The notes beneath the pieces were generated by a model, which saw nothing but the letters and a program-made list of their open reading frames with translations, searched no databases and was not told where the DNA came from. From assembly GCA_016704445.1 (NCBI GenBank), contig JADJAE010000151.1, positions 44,775 to 108,774 of the forward strand: 64,000 nt of DNA. The letters run 5' to 3'. The first letter of the stretch is position 1. Each line of letters opens with the position of its first letter. The DNA is from Deltaproteobacteria bacterium. GTDB taxonomy: Bacteria; Myxococcota_A; Polyangia; Polyangiales; Ga0077539. A program made the translations under genes and the position numbers. Shown piece after piece: positions 35,733 through 47,308 of this stretch.

Positions 35733-37967
35733 ATGCGATCGAATCGGTGGCAGGTTGCGTTGGCGGCCGTCGCGCTGGGTCTCGTCGGAGGCTGCAAGCG
35801 GCGCGCGGCGGCGGCGGGTGAGGCGCCCGCGCCAGCGACGGATCCCAACGCCGCCGTGCAGGTCGCGATCGGGGGCTCGTCGGCCTGCGCGGTGCTCGCG
35901 GCGGGTACGGTGCAGTGCTGGGGCGCCAACAGCTACGGCCAGCTCGGCGACGGCGGCAACCAGGCCCGACTGGTTCCGGCGGCGGTGCCGGGCCTCGCCG
36001 GCGTCGCGGAGGTCGACGTGGGCGACGCGCACGCCTGCGCCCGCAAGGCCGACGGCACGGTGTGGTGCTGGGGCAGCGGCAGCGACGGAGCGATCGGCAA
36101 CGGCGCCCGACTCAACGCCCGGAGCCCCGTGCAGGTCGGCGGCCTGCCGGCGGTGCGCGACATCGGAACGAGCGGCGGAAACACCTGCGCGGTCGCGGTC
36201 GACGGCGGCACCTGGTGCTGGGGCAGCAACGTGTTCGGCGAGTCGGCGCAGCCCGCGGGCGTGCGCGAGGTGCTGACCCCGACGCGCATCGCGGGCCTCG
36301 GCCCGGCGGTGGAGGTCGACACCGGGCAGAACCACACCTGCGCGCGCCTGGCAGACGGCACCGTGTGGTGCTGGGGCGGCTCCGGGCCGCTCGGCGACGG
36401 GGCCTCGGTGCAGCGTCACTCGCCGGTGCAGGTGCAGGGCGTCGCGGGCGCTACGGCGCTGGCCGTGGGGCAGAACCACAACTGCGCGCTCGTGGCCGGC
36501 GGCGCCGTGACCTGCTGGGGCAGCACCGGCGGCGGAGGCGGAGGGATGCGCGCGACCCCGGTGGCGCTGAGCGCCGTGGTCAGCCTCACGGCGGGCAACT
36601 ACTCCACCTGCGCGACGCTCGCCGACGGCGTGGCCCAGTGCTGGGGGACGAACTACGAAGGGAAGTTCCTCGTGCCGGCGACGCAGCGCAGCGTGATGGC
36701 CCCGACCCCGCTGCCCGGCGTCGCGGGGGTGAGCGCCGTGGCGCTCGGCATCGGCTACCAGTGCGCCTTGCAGCGCGCGGGCTCGCTGAGCTGCTGGGGC
36801 ACGCTCCGCCAGCCTGGCGGCGGCCGCTCGGTGCTGCGCACCGCGACGGTGTACCCGGTGACCTTCGATGGCCGCAGCCCGGCCCCGCCGCTGGTCCCCG
36901 ATCCCCCGTCGGGGGGCTCCGTCGTCGCCGCGGCCAACGCGCTCGCCAACGCCGCCGCCGACACGAGGCAGGCGATCAACGCCGCGCAGGCCGCCGCGCC
37001 GACCGCCGCGCCCGCGGGCGCCCAGGAGCCGCTCGAGGCCCGCATCGCTCGCACCACGGCGGTCACCGCGACGCCCCGCGAGGTCACCGTCGGTGGTCAG
37101 CGCGTGACGGCCGAGCGGTGCGCCCTCGACGGCCCGGCGCTGCTCAAGGACTCCGGCAGCACCGTGCTCCCCTCGCTCGCCTTCGACCGTCGCGGCGCGC
37201 TCTACCTCGTCGATGGTGACCAGCACGTCCGGCGCTACGACCGGGTCCGCGGGCAGGAGTGCCGCTTCGCCGTCGACCCGGCCTTCGGCACGGGCGGGGT
37301 GCTCACGCTGCCGTCGTCGGTGTCGCACGTCTCCGTCGATCGCCGGGGCGCCGTGGTGGCGAGCGGCGTGCTCGGGAGCTTCGTGATCGAAGACGGGGCG
37401 GTCACCACGCGCTGCAACCGCGGCTCGCACGGGTACGTGTCGATGTCCTCGCGCGGCCCTGGCTACGGGGTGTTTCCCGGCTCGCCGGTGCGCCTCGTCG
37501 AGTACGACGACGGCGCGTGCACCGTCACCCCGTGGACGTACGAGAACCCGTTCCGCTCGGTGTCCGCCGTCGGCTTCGACGGGAGGAACATCCTCCTCGC
37601 AGGCTCGATGCCCGACCGCGGCGGCAACCAGGTGGCGATCCTCGACGACCGCGGCCGGGAGCGAGCCCGCTTCGGCAGCCCCTCGGGCACCGCGGCGGAC
37701 GGGTTCTGCTGGGTGCACGGGCTCAGCGCCTGCCGCGCCGGGGTGTGCGCGATCGACACCAACTGCGACCGCATCCACCTGTGGACGACGCGCGGCGTCC
37801 ACGTCGGCAACGTCGGCGCGAGCGAGCTGCTCGGCGTGTCCAGGCCGTGGCTCTCGGCCATCGAGCCCGGCCGTCGAGGCGAGGTGTTCATCGCCACCGG
37901 GGTGCGCCGCGAGCCCACCGCCGCCAACGTCTACGAAGGCGTGCTCTTCCGCGTCAGCGGGCTGTAG
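35733..37967 (+). CDS. RCC1-repeat lipoprotein
   Basis: The signal MRSNRWQVALAAVALGLVGG precedes the lipobox GGC. Residues about 45-370 contain seven RCC1-type repeats with the pattern 'G..H.CA...DGTVWCWG.N..GQLGDG', e.g. GTVQCWGANSYGQLGDGGNQ and DGTVWCWGSGSDGAIGNG. The Cys before Ala and before Trp recur in each blade, as in myxobacterial RCC1 proteins, and would give a seven-bladed propeller. A linker rich in Ala-Asn follows. The C-terminal part (about 460-744) has strands like SLAFDRRGALYLVDGDQHVR, a second propeller-like domain. It is divergent from the nucleotidase operon across 211 bp. The binding target is unknown. Confidence 0.9.
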   Translation: MRSNRWQVALAAVALGLVGGCKRRAAAAGEAPAPATDPNAAVQVAIGGSSACAVLAAGTVQCWGANSYGQLGDGGNQARLVPAAVPGLAGVAEVDVGDAHACARKADGTVWCWGSGSDGAIGNGARLNARSPVQVGGLPAVRDIGTSGGNTCAVAVDGGTWCWGSNVFGESAQPAGVREVLTPTRIAGLGPAVEVDTGQNHTCARLADGTVWCWGGSGPLGDGASVQRHSPVQVQGVAGATALAVGQNHNCALVAGGAVTCWGSTGGGGGGMRATPVALSAVVSLTAGNYSTCATLADGVAQCWGTNYEGKFLVPATQRSVMAPTPLPGVAGVSAVALGIGYQCALQRAGSLSCWGTLRQPGGGRSVLRTATVYPVTFDGRSPAPPLVPDPPSGGSVVAAANALANAAADTRQAINAAQAAAPTAAPAGAQEPLEARIARTTAVTATPREVTVGGQRVTAERCALDGPALLKDSGSTVLPSLAFDRRGALYLVDGDQHVRRYDRVRGQECRFAVDPAFGTGGVLTLPSSVSHVSVDRRGAVVASGVLGSFVIEDGAVTTRCNRGSHGYVSMSSRGPGYGVFPGSPVRLVEYDDGACTVTPWTYENPFRSVSAVGFDGRNILLAGSMPDRGGNQVAILDDRGRERARFGSPSGTAADGFCWVHGLSACRAGVCAIDTNCDRIHLWTTRGVHVGNVGASELLGVSRPWLSAIEPGRRGEVFIATGVRREPTAANVYEGVLFRVSGL

Positions 37968-38120
37968 CGCCCGCTCAGGGGCTCTCAGGCCCCTCTCACC
38001 CCCCCATACCGCAGGGTGAGCCCTCGTGAGGCCGTGTGAGAGACCCCCTCCGCAACCGACGCGAGAGCGTCGGGAGCGGGTTGACGACCCCTCCGGGCTC
38101 CGGTCCATGGTGACTGCCGG

Positions 38121-39389
<1,269 letters not shown>

Positions 39390-39399
39390 GCGTCGCGGC

Positions 39400-41040
39400 T
39401 CACCCCGGCGGCTTGATCTCCGTCCCGGCACCGGCGCCGGGCGCCAGGTGGAGCGTCTGCGACGGCCTCGCCATCTTCACCGAGAGCCTCTCCAGCGCGT
39501 CGAGGAAGCTCAGCAGCACCTCCTGCCGGTAGCGCCAGAATTCCTGCAGCTCACCCGTCTCGAACCACGCCATCACCTCCACCTGGAGCGAGTCCGCGGT
39601 CACCGCCTTGAGCTGCACATAGAGCTCGTCGGTCCAGAGCTTCGGGTGCGCGCGCAGCACCTCCTCCAGCGCCGAGAGCACCGCCCTCACCCGCGCCGGG
39701 GGCGTGTCCAGCTCGAGCGCCAGCGTCACCAGCAGCCGGATGCGGTCGCGCTGGGTGTAGTTCTCCACGCGCACGTCCGCGAGCTTGCCGTTGGGGATCG
39801 TCACCAGCGTCCGGTCGAAGGTGCGCACCCTCGTCGAGCGCAGGCCCACGCTCTCGATGGTGCCGGTGTGCTCGTCGAGCTTCACCAGGTCGCCCACGCG
39901 GAAGGGCTGGTCGAGCCCGATGGCCACGCTCCCCAGCAGGTGCTCCACGGTCTTCTGCGCCGCCAGCGCCAGCGCGAGGCCGCCTAGGCCCAGGCCCGCC
40001 AGCAGGCTCGCCACGGGGTAGCCCAGGGCCGAGAGCACCGCCACCACGCTGATGCACGCCAGCACCACCCGCGCGGCCTGGGCGATCAGCGGGACCACCG
40101 TCACCGAGCCCGGGTGCAGCCTCGCCCACGCGGACTCCCGGAAGGCCCTCGCCAGCAGCGCGATGGTGCGCCACAGCGCCCAGAAGAGGCCCGCGAAGAG
40201 CAGCGCCCGCAGGAGGTTCTGCACGAAGTTGTCGGCCGCCCGGGAGAGCCCGAGCGAGCCCACCGACAGGGACACGAGGCCCACCGCCCAGAGCCAGGTG
40301 AGCGGCGCCCGGGCGTGCGTGGTCATCGACTCGTCGCGGATGTCCACCACCCGGCGGAGCAGCGGGGCGAAGGCCGCCAGGGTGAGGCGGGAGAGCAGCG
40401 CCCCGAGGGCCAGGGAGAGCGCGAAGGTCAGCGCGAGCGACGCCCACTGCCAGCGCAGCAGGCCCTTGGCCCAGGGCTGCAGCCACCACGGCGGGAGGTG
40501 CCCGCGAATCCACCGGCCCTCGAGGCCCTGGTACCAGCCGTCGACGTGGCGCACGGTGGCGCGGTTGAAGACCCACCGCGCGCCGTCAGGAAACTCCCGG
40601 CGCATCAGCCGCACGGGGTCGCCCGCGGCGGTGGCTCCGGGGATGCGGCCGAACTCGTCGACCCTCGCCGGGAGCCCGTCGTCGGTGTCGCCCGCGGACT
40701 CGCCCGACAGCGCCGTCGGGTCGAGGCCCAGGTAGCGGTCGAGCACCTCACGCAGCCTGTACGCCATCACCGGACCGTCGGACGCGGGGCGTCCCGCGAG
40801 GTCGAGGTAGCGCGAGGCCTCCTCCCAGCGGCCTCGCTGGGCGAGCTCGGCGAAGCGCTGCAGCGAGGCGCGAGGGGAGTCGGGCTCGACGCGGTCTTCG
40901 GGCTCCTCGACCACGGCGGGGGGCGTCGGGGGCGTCGGGGCGAACTGCGCCCTCACCGCCGGAGGGATCGGCTGCGCCCCCAGCGGGGCGCCGACCAGCA
41001 GCGAGAGCAGGGCGACGATGCCGGCAGCGCGGCGGAGCAT
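39400..41040 (-). CDS. MscS-family mechanosensitive channel
   Basis: The signal MLRRAAGIVALLSLLVGAPL is followed by a periplasmic region of about 180 residues. Several helices come next, including the pore-lining GLGLGGLALALAAQKTVEHL (TM3), then the MscS beta domain FRVGDLVKLDEHTGTIESVG and LVTIPNGKLADVRVENYTQR. The C-terminal alpha/beta vestibule ends near AGTEIKPPG. Known members release solutes when membrane tension rises. Its ATG overlaps the stop of the upstream lytic transglycosylase gene by an ATGA, implying coupled translation of a channel and a wall-cutting enzyme. The 3' end faces the kinase gene. Confidence 0.92.
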   Translation of the reverse strand: MLRRAAGIVALLSLLVGAPLGAQPIPPAVRAQFAPTPPTPPAVVEEPEDRVEPDSPRASLQRFAELAQRGRWEEASRYLDLAGRPASDGPVMAYRLREVLDRYLGLDPTALSGESAGDTDDGLPARVDEFGRIPGATAAGDPVRLMRREFPDGARWVFNRATVRHVDGWYQGLEGRWIRGHLPPWWLQPWAKGLLRWQWASLALTFALSLALGALLSRLTLAAFAPLLRRVVDIRDESMTTHARAPLTWLWAVGLVSLSVGSLGLSRAADNFVQNLLRALLFAGLFWALWRTIALLARAFRESAWARLHPGSVTVVPLIAQAARVVLACISVVAVLSALGYPVASLLAGLGLGGLALALAAQKTVEHLLGSVAIGLDQPFRVGDLVKLDEHTGTIESVGLRSTRVRTFDRTLVTIPNGKLADVRVENYTQRDRIRLLVTLALELDTPPARVRAVLSALEEVLRAHPKLWTDELYVQLKAVTADSLQVEVMAWFETGELQEFWRYRQEVLLSFLDALERLSVKMARPSQTLHLAPGAGAGTEIKPPG

Positions 41041-42814
41041 CAGCGCGTGGCGCGCGCCGGGTCGGCGTAGACCACGACGGTCTCCCCGGGCGTGAGCGGG
41101 TCTCGCTGGCCCCGGCGGTTGATGCGCTCCAGCCGGGCGGGGGTGGTGCCGTAGCGCGCGGCGAGGCTGGCGAAGGTGTCGTCGGCCGCGGCGGTCACCC
41201 GGAGGCGCACCTGGCCCGCGGCGGCGACGGAGCGGTCGTGGAAGCCCTCGGAGGCGCGGTCGACGAGGGCGACCTCCGCCTCGGACCAGGTGCGCGCGGT
41301 GTCGTCGGGGCGCGGGTCACGAAGGCCTGTAGCCACATCTCGCTGTGGACGCGGGCGTGGCGGTCGAGGTTGTTCCAGCGGGCGAGGTCATCGGCCCTTA
41401 CCTGTAACGCCCGGGCCACGCCCGCAAGCGAGTCCGGGGAGGAGACCCGCAGCCACACCCGCTGCGCGCCCTCCGGGGGGGTGATCGCCGCCAGCGCCGC
41501 GTCGAAGGCGACCTCCCTCGGAGCGGCCGCGCTCTCCGTCACCGGGACCCGGTCGGGGACCAGCAGCATCGTGCCCGGCCCGACGCCGCGGTCGTTGCTG
41601 AGCCCGGAGAGGCTGAGCAGCTGCGCGGTCCTGGTGCCGAAGCGCGCGGCGACCTCGTCGAGGGTCTCTCCATGGCGCAGCACATAGGCGCGCGTGGCGG
41701 GCGTCTCGATGCGGGCGATGCCGGTGCGCACCGCGGCGCCGCGGCCCTGGGGGACGTGCAGCACGAAGGGCGTCTGGGCGCTCGGCGGGGGCGTGCGGTT
41801 GCGCAAGAGGGCGGGGTTGAGCTCCCTCAGCGTCGACTCGGACACCTGCGCCTCTCGGGCGATGGCGGAGAGCGGGAGCGAGCGCTGCACCTCGACGTCC
41901 TCCCACATCACCGGCGCCTCCGGGGGAACCGTGGTGATCTCGAAGACCCCGGGGTTCTGCGCCGCGACGGCGAGCGAGAGAATGCGAGGGACGTAGTGGG
42001 TGGTCTCCCAGGGGAGGCCCGCTTCGAGGGTGGCGAGGGTGTCGAAGTCGTTGGTGTTGTACTTGCGAATCGACCGCAGGAGGTTGGTGTAGCCCATGTT
42101 GTAGGCCGCGAAGGCGAGCTCCCAGGAGCCGAGGCGGCTGTGGAGGTCGCGGAGGTAGCGCACCGCGGCGCGGGTGCTGTGCTCCGGGTCGCGGCGCTCG
42201 TCGACCCAGGAGTCCACGCGCAACCCGAAGGAGCGCGCGGTGTCGGGCATGAACTGCCAGAGCCCCGCGGCGCCGGCGCTGGACTCGGCGCGGGGGTCGA
42301 AGGCGCTCTCGGCGGCGGCGACCCAGAGCAGCGCGGTGGGCATCCCCTCGGCGGCGAGGGACTGCTGGAGCCGGGTGCGGTAGCGACCGGCGAGGACGGT
42401 CCAGCGCTGGGCGAGGCGGCGGGCGCGGGAGTCGGTGCGGAAGAGCGCCAGCTCGCGGACCATGCGGGAGGTCATGCGGAAGGGCAGCGCGGGCATCTGG
42501 AGGCGGCCCGCGAGCTCGGGGGGAAGGCTCGCCTCGTCGAGGGTTGCGCCGTCCCGGCGGGCGGCGTCGGCCACGGTGTCTGCGGCCTGGTCGGCGGCGC
42601 GCTCGGCCTCTCGGAGCGAGGTGAGGGCGGGGGACTCGGAGGTGCCAAGGATGGCGTCGAGGGAGCGGGGCTCCGGGGCGGTGCCTCGGGTGGGCGGGGC
42701 GACGCGCGCGGTGGGCGGCGTCTGCGCGGACGCGGCGCCGGCGGCGAGGCAGACGGCGATCACACCGAGGAACGAGCTGCGTGCACTGCGCTTCACGACC
42801 GTGGGCGGTAGCAC
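41040..42814 (-). CDS. Lytic murein transglycosylase with LysM repeats (one frameshift)
   Basis: The start at 42814 (a GTG at 42796 is an alternative) leads to a signal ending AAGAASAQ. The SLT domain, residues about 150-275, has the catalytic Glu in ALLWVAAAESAFDPRAESSA, then GAAGLWQFMPDTA and ELAFAAYNMG. A LysM repeat (AYVLRHGETLDEVAARFG) lies near residue 375 and a second near the C-terminus (ADDTFASLAARYGTTPARLE). The frame shifts near 41305, in a C run of four where five would restore it. The architecture is MltD-like. It cleaves peptidoglycan in the periplasm. It is coupled to the downstream MscS gene. Confidence 0.88.
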
Positions 42815-42851
42815 CCGGGGCCGTCGAGGTGCCAGTTACTGACCGGCGCGA

Positions 42852-43280
42852 TCAGTCGTCGGAGCCGGGGCGGGAGCGGGACTTCTTGCGCTCGCCGGTG
42901 ACCTTCTTGGCGGTGAGCCGCCGCTCCTTCGAGCCGCGCGAGGGGCGCGTGGCGCGGCGCTCCTTGGGCACCTCCAGCGCCTGCAGGATCATCACCTTCA
43001 GCCGCAGCCGGGCGTCGTCGAGGTTGCGCGCCTGGTCGCGGGTCTTCTGGCTGGTGAGCAGCAGCATACCCTCCTGGTCGACGCGCTTGCCGGCGATGGC
43101 GCGCAGCCGCTCCTTCACGGCGTCGGGGAGGGCGGCGCTGCCCGCGAGGTCGAAGCGCAGCTCGACCTTCGAGGCGACCTTGTTGACGTTCTGTCCGCCG
43201 GGGCCGCTGGCGCGCACCGCGGTCATGGTGAACGCCTCGGCGGGAATGGTGATCGAGGGGTTGATGACGAGCGCGTCCAT
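42852..43280 (-). CDS. arfB: ArfB-type ribosome-rescue peptidyl-tRNA hydrolase
   Basis: The 142-residue protein has the class I release-factor GGQ motif (ASGPGGQNVNKVASKVELRF, residues about 24-43) and the basic tail GERKKSRSRPGSDD with KERRATRPSRGSKERR. There is no stop-codon recognition domain. Known ArfB enters the empty A site of stalled ribosomes through its basic tail and hydrolyses peptidyl-tRNA. The start at 43280 fits the family. It lies on the same strand as the lytic transglycosylase but 38 bp upstream of it, with no functional link seen. Confidence 0.92.
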   Translation of the reverse strand: MDALVINPSITIPAEAFTMTAVRASGPGGQNVNKVASKVELRFDLAGSAALPDAVKERLRAIAGKRVDQEGMLLLTSQKTRDQARNLDDARLRLKVMILQALEVPKERRATRPSRGSKERRLTAKKVTGERKKSRSRPGSDD

Positions 43281-43340
43281 GACGGTCGCGAAGGTGGTGC
43301 CCGCGGAGGGCGCGGGTCAAGCGGCACCACCGGCGGAGCG

Positions 43341-45654
43341 CTACGTGGTGACGACCTTCCCTGGGAGGTAGCCCGGCGCCCTGCTGGGACGCGGCGTCTC
43401 GGAGGGGCTCCGCTGGGGGAGGCTCGGTCGCTCCCGCCCTTCGCCGACCGGGAGGAAGCGCTGCGCCTCGGAGGACCACCACTCCACCTCGCCGCTCGCC
43501 ACGTCGAAGAACCAGCCGCTCAGGGTGAGCTCGCCCGACGCGACCCTCTCGGCGACGCAGGGGTAGGTGCGCACGTGGTCGAGCTGCGCGAGCACGTTGA
43601 GCTTCGCGAGCTCGTCGACGCTCAGCTCGCTCGGCATGCTCCGGAGGAGGGCGCGCACCTGGGTCGCCTCGATCCAGCCGTGGAGGTGGTCGAGGCCCGC
43701 GGGGAGCGGGGTCTTGGAGAGCATGGCGGCCATCGCTCCGCAGCTCGAGTGGCCGCAGACGACGATCTTCGACACCTTGAGGATCGCCACCGCGTACTCG
43801 ATGGCCGCGCCCACCGCGGTGCCCTCCGCGGCGCTCACCGGCGACACGAGGTTGCCGATGTTGCGCAGCAGGAAGAGCTCGCCGGGCTCCGTGGCGGTGA
43901 TGAGGTTCGGGTTGATGCGGCTGTCCGAGCAGGTGATGAACAGCGTGTGCGGCGACTGGCCCGCCGCCAGCTTCCCGAAGAGGCGCGCGTAGCGGGGCTT
44001 CTGCGTCACCCGGTAGCGCTCGACGCCCGTGCGAAGGCGGGCGTCGGCCGACGGGGCGCCCAGCACCGACGCGAGCTCCCGCTCGTCGGAGACGAGCACC
44101 GACTCCTCGCCGCCGCTTGAGAGAAACTGGGTCTTCGCCTCGCCGGAGAGGCCCACGATCACCGGCCGCTGGTCGAGGGCCCTCGCGTGCTCGACGAGGC
44201 CGCTCAGCATCGCGGCGCCCGAGGAGTCCATCGCCCGCACGTCGCGCACGTCGAAGACCACCCGTCGCCCGCCCTCGAGCATGTCCATGCGGGAGAGCAT
44301 GTCGTCGATGGTGAGCGACGACAGGAAGGTGAGCGGGCCGCCGAGGGCGAAGACGTAGTGGCCGTCGAGGCGGGCGCCGTGCACCAGCACCTCCGGGCGG
44401 CCGAGGCGCAGCGCGGCGATGGCGAGCGCGGCCACGACGCCCCAGCGCACGCCCTCCAGCAGGTCGACGAAGACGATCACCATGAAGGTGACGGCGAAGA
44501 CGGCGCCGTCGGCGCGCGAGTGACGCCAGAGCTTGAGGAAGGACGCCGGGCTGAGCATCCGGAAGGCGACGGAGAAGAGCACCGCCGCGAGCGCCGGGAT
44601 GGGGATGCGCTCGATGACCGACGCGGTGGCGTACACCGCGACGAGGAGGGCGAGCGCGTGGACGATCGCCGCGCGTCGGGTCTTCGCGCCGGCCTGGACG
44701 TTGGCCCCGGAGCGGGCGATGACGCCGGTGACGGGGATGCCGCCGAAGAAGGCGCACGCGAGGTTGCCGAGGCCCTGCCCGATGAGCTCCTGGTCGGGGT
44801 CGCTGCGGGCGCTGCCGGGGGACATCTTCTCGACCGCGGTCGCCGACAGCAGGGTCTCGAGCGAGGCGAGCGCGAAGACCAGCAGGGTCGAGCCGGCCAG
44901 CGAGGCCCAGCGAGATGCCTGCGGGCAGCGCGGGGAGGCGGGGCGCAGGGAGCGAGCGGGGGATCTCTCCGATGGTGGCGACGTCGAGGCCGAAGGCCGC
45001 CACGACCGCGGTGGAGAGGCCCACGGCGACGAGGTGGGGCGGCACCCGGGGGGCGAGTTTGGGGAGGCCGTAGAGAACGCCCAGGGTGAGCAGGGTGATG
45101 GCGACGGCGCCAGGCAGGGTGCGGCTGGCCAGGTCGGCGATGTGGGTCACGACGTCGAAGACGTGGGACTGCGCCGGGGAGGGAAGGCCGAGCGCGCGAG
45201 GGAGCTGACCGATCAGGATGATGGCGCCGATGCCGGCGGTGAAGCCCTCGATCACGGGCAGCGGAACGAGGCGGATGAAGCGGCCGAGGCCCAGCGCTCC
45301 CGTCAGGAGCTGCAGCAGACCGCAGCCGACTCCGACCACGAGGAGGGCGGCGATCCCCTGCTCCTGCACGATGGCGGCGACGAGGATGGCCATGGCCGCC
45401 GCGGGGCCGCTCACCTGGAGGGGGGTGCCGCCGAAGAGGGCGCACACGATGCCCGCGACGATGGCCGTGACCAGGCCCACCGCGGGCGGCACGCCCGAGG
45501 CGAGCGCGATCGCGAGCGACAGCGGGACCGCGATGCACGCCACGGTCACGCCCGCGGCGAGGTCGGCCCCGAGGTACTTGCGGGTGAAGAGGCCCTTCCA
45601 CTCGGGGAGGAGCTTCCGTACTCCCAGGTCGAACCGTGGTTGAAGCTTGATCAT
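43341..45654 (-). CDS. SulP anion transporter fused to beta-carbonic anhydrase (one frameshift)
   Basis: The start at 45654 reads MIKLQPRFDLGVRKLLPEWK. A SulP transporter (about residues 15-410, ten or more helices, with SGPAAAMAILVAAIVQEQG) is followed by a STAS domain with the VRDVRAMDSSGAAMLSGLVE block. The C-terminal third is a beta-carbonic anhydrase with zinc ligands in FITCSDSRINPNL (about 573) and the GHSSCGAM pair (about 633). Such fusions are known in bacteria and probably import bicarbonate and equilibrate it at the membrane. The frame changes near 44915 (CTGGGCC), where one indel in the G run breaks it. Total length would be about 770 residues. Confidence 0.88.
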
Positions 45655-45843
45655 CGGGTCCCTCCGATGCGTCGCTCTGCCCGAGTGTCCAAATGGAAGG
45701 CTTGGGAGCCCCGGGCCCCCGGGCCCCCCCTTGGGGCCCCGCGCGGGTCGGGGGCGCACCCCGCACGCAACCCCCCCCACCGAGAGGGCGACGGGCCGCC
45801 ACGGGAGATTATTCAGGAGTGGCGCACGGGGGAGCCCGAGGGT
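45655..45843. other. Intergenic spacer with GC-rich symmetric sequence
   Basis: Between the serine hydrolase stop and the SulP start on the minus strand lies an extremely GC-rich run (about 45705-45750) with repeated GGGCCC blocks that could form a hairpin. No U-run follows it. It might act as a terminator or carry the promoter of the transporter gene; I cannot tell which. Confidence 0.3.
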
Positions 45844-47063
45844 TCAGTCTCGCGGAACCCACGCGGGGATGAGGGCGCCCAGCGTGGCCTCCACGGCCGC
45901 GCCGGCGCGGTCGTCTCCGGCGTTGGTGGCGACGAGCAGCACCCGCCCCCGCGACGGCACCACCCACACCGAGCACAGGAACATCGTGTTGCTCCCTTGA
46001 TGGGTGAGCGCGGGAGGGCGCCGGCCCAGGGGCGTGACGCGACGCCCCAGCCGAGGGCGTAGTCGCCGCCCGCGGGGGCCGTGTGCAGGCGGGCGAAGCT
46101 CTCGGGGCGGAGGTACGGAGTGGGCTCTCGCCGCGCGCCGCGGAGGTGGAGCTGCGCGAAGCGGGCCCAGTCGCGGAGGGTGCAGTGGACGGTCCCGGCG
46201 GGGCCGAGCGCGGGGGGATTGTCGGCGGCGGGGCCGGGTGGCACGGGGGTGTGCACGGAGGCGGCGGTGCGGTGGCCCCACGGGGCGTCGGTGGTGTCGA
46301 CGGTGGCGGGCGCGCCGAAGCCGCACGAGGCCATGTCCAAGGGGTTGAAGACCTCGGTGCGCATGAGGTCTTCCCAGGGGAGGCCGGTGGCGCGTTCGAG
46401 GGCGGCGCCGACGAGCATGTAGCCCGCGTTGGAGTAGAGGTAGGTGCCGACGGGAACCTCGGGGGCGAGAGCGAGCACCTGGCCGACGAAGGCGCGGCGT
46501 TGTTCGATGAGGGGGCGGGTGCTGGTCCAGAGGGCGTTCCAGATGGCGGGGCGGGCGAGGAGGTTGCCGACGACGCCGCCGCGGTGCTGGAGGAGCTGCT
46601 CCAATGTGACGTCACGGTAGGCCGCGCGCATGGTGGCGGCCTCGTCGGGGAAGGCCTCGGCGAGGGTGGTGTCCCAGCGGAGGGTTCCGCGCTCGACGAG
46701 GCGCGCGAGGAGGGTGGCGGTCATGGCCTTGGTGTCGGACCCGAGGTGCCAGCGGTCGTCGACGGTGACGGGGGCGTCGGGCTGGTCGGCGGCGCGGAGG
46801 CCGACGGCGCCCTGCGCGAGGGTGCGGTCGGCGTCGTAGACCGCGGCCGCGAGGGCGGGGAGCGCGTGGCGGGCGCGGATGGCTTCGAGGGCCGCGGAGA
46901 GGTCGGCCGCGGGCGGGGCGGCGGGGATGTCGGTTGTGGGAATGGGGATATCGGTTGAAGGGATATCGGTTGAAGGGATGTCGGTCGTGGGCGCGGCCGG
47001 GGATGGATGGGGCGTGGCGGAGCAGGCGGCCGCGGCGAGGCAGAGGGCGAGGAGGGTGCGCAC
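45844..47063 (-). CDS. Serine beta-lactamase-like hydrolase lipoprotein (frameshift near the end)
   Basis: The GTG at 47063 opens VRTLLALCLAAAACSATPHP, a lipoprotein signal; an ATG 87 bp upstream is less likely. A TDIPSTDIP repeat linker follows. The class C beta-lactamase/DD-peptidase fold shows SxxK as GSDTKAM and the Tyr-Ser-Asn motif as TYLYSNAGYMLVG. The frame breaks near 46025 in a GC-rich run. The correct end in the next frame reads ALTHQGSNTMFLCSVWVVPS and stops at 45844. It probably acts on peptidoglycan or an ester substrate in the periplasm or on the surface. Whether it hydrolyses beta-lactams cannot be told. Confidence 0.83.
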
Positions 47064-47308
47064 GGCGGGAGTGGGCGGTGGAGGGCGGAGGGGAGTCAAG
47101 GGGGAGGCGGGTTCGACGGTGGAGCCTTGCGCCGCGGAGGCGCTGGGCATCGAAGAAATCGGTGGTACGGTGCCCGCGTCGGCGCATCGACCCGCCGACC
47201 ATCATGACCTCCCGCTAACGCCTTCAGTTCGCCCCGCACCGCCCTCGCGAGCGTCACAGCGTTCGCTCGCCGGGCGTGCGCTGAAAGCCCACCGGTGATG
47301 GAGGTCTC
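47064..47308. other. Intergenic region between divergent genes
   Basis: This 245-bp stretch separates the serine hydrolase (minus) and the ABC-F gene (plus) and must hold both promoters. GGAGG lies 8 bp ahead of the ABC-F start. I see no other structure I would support. Confidence 0.4.

Noticed and set aside
47215..47300. Possible attC-like symmetry (CTAACGCCTTCAG ... CTGAAAG)
   Set aside because: No RYYYAAC/GTTRRRY pair and only a few matched bases.
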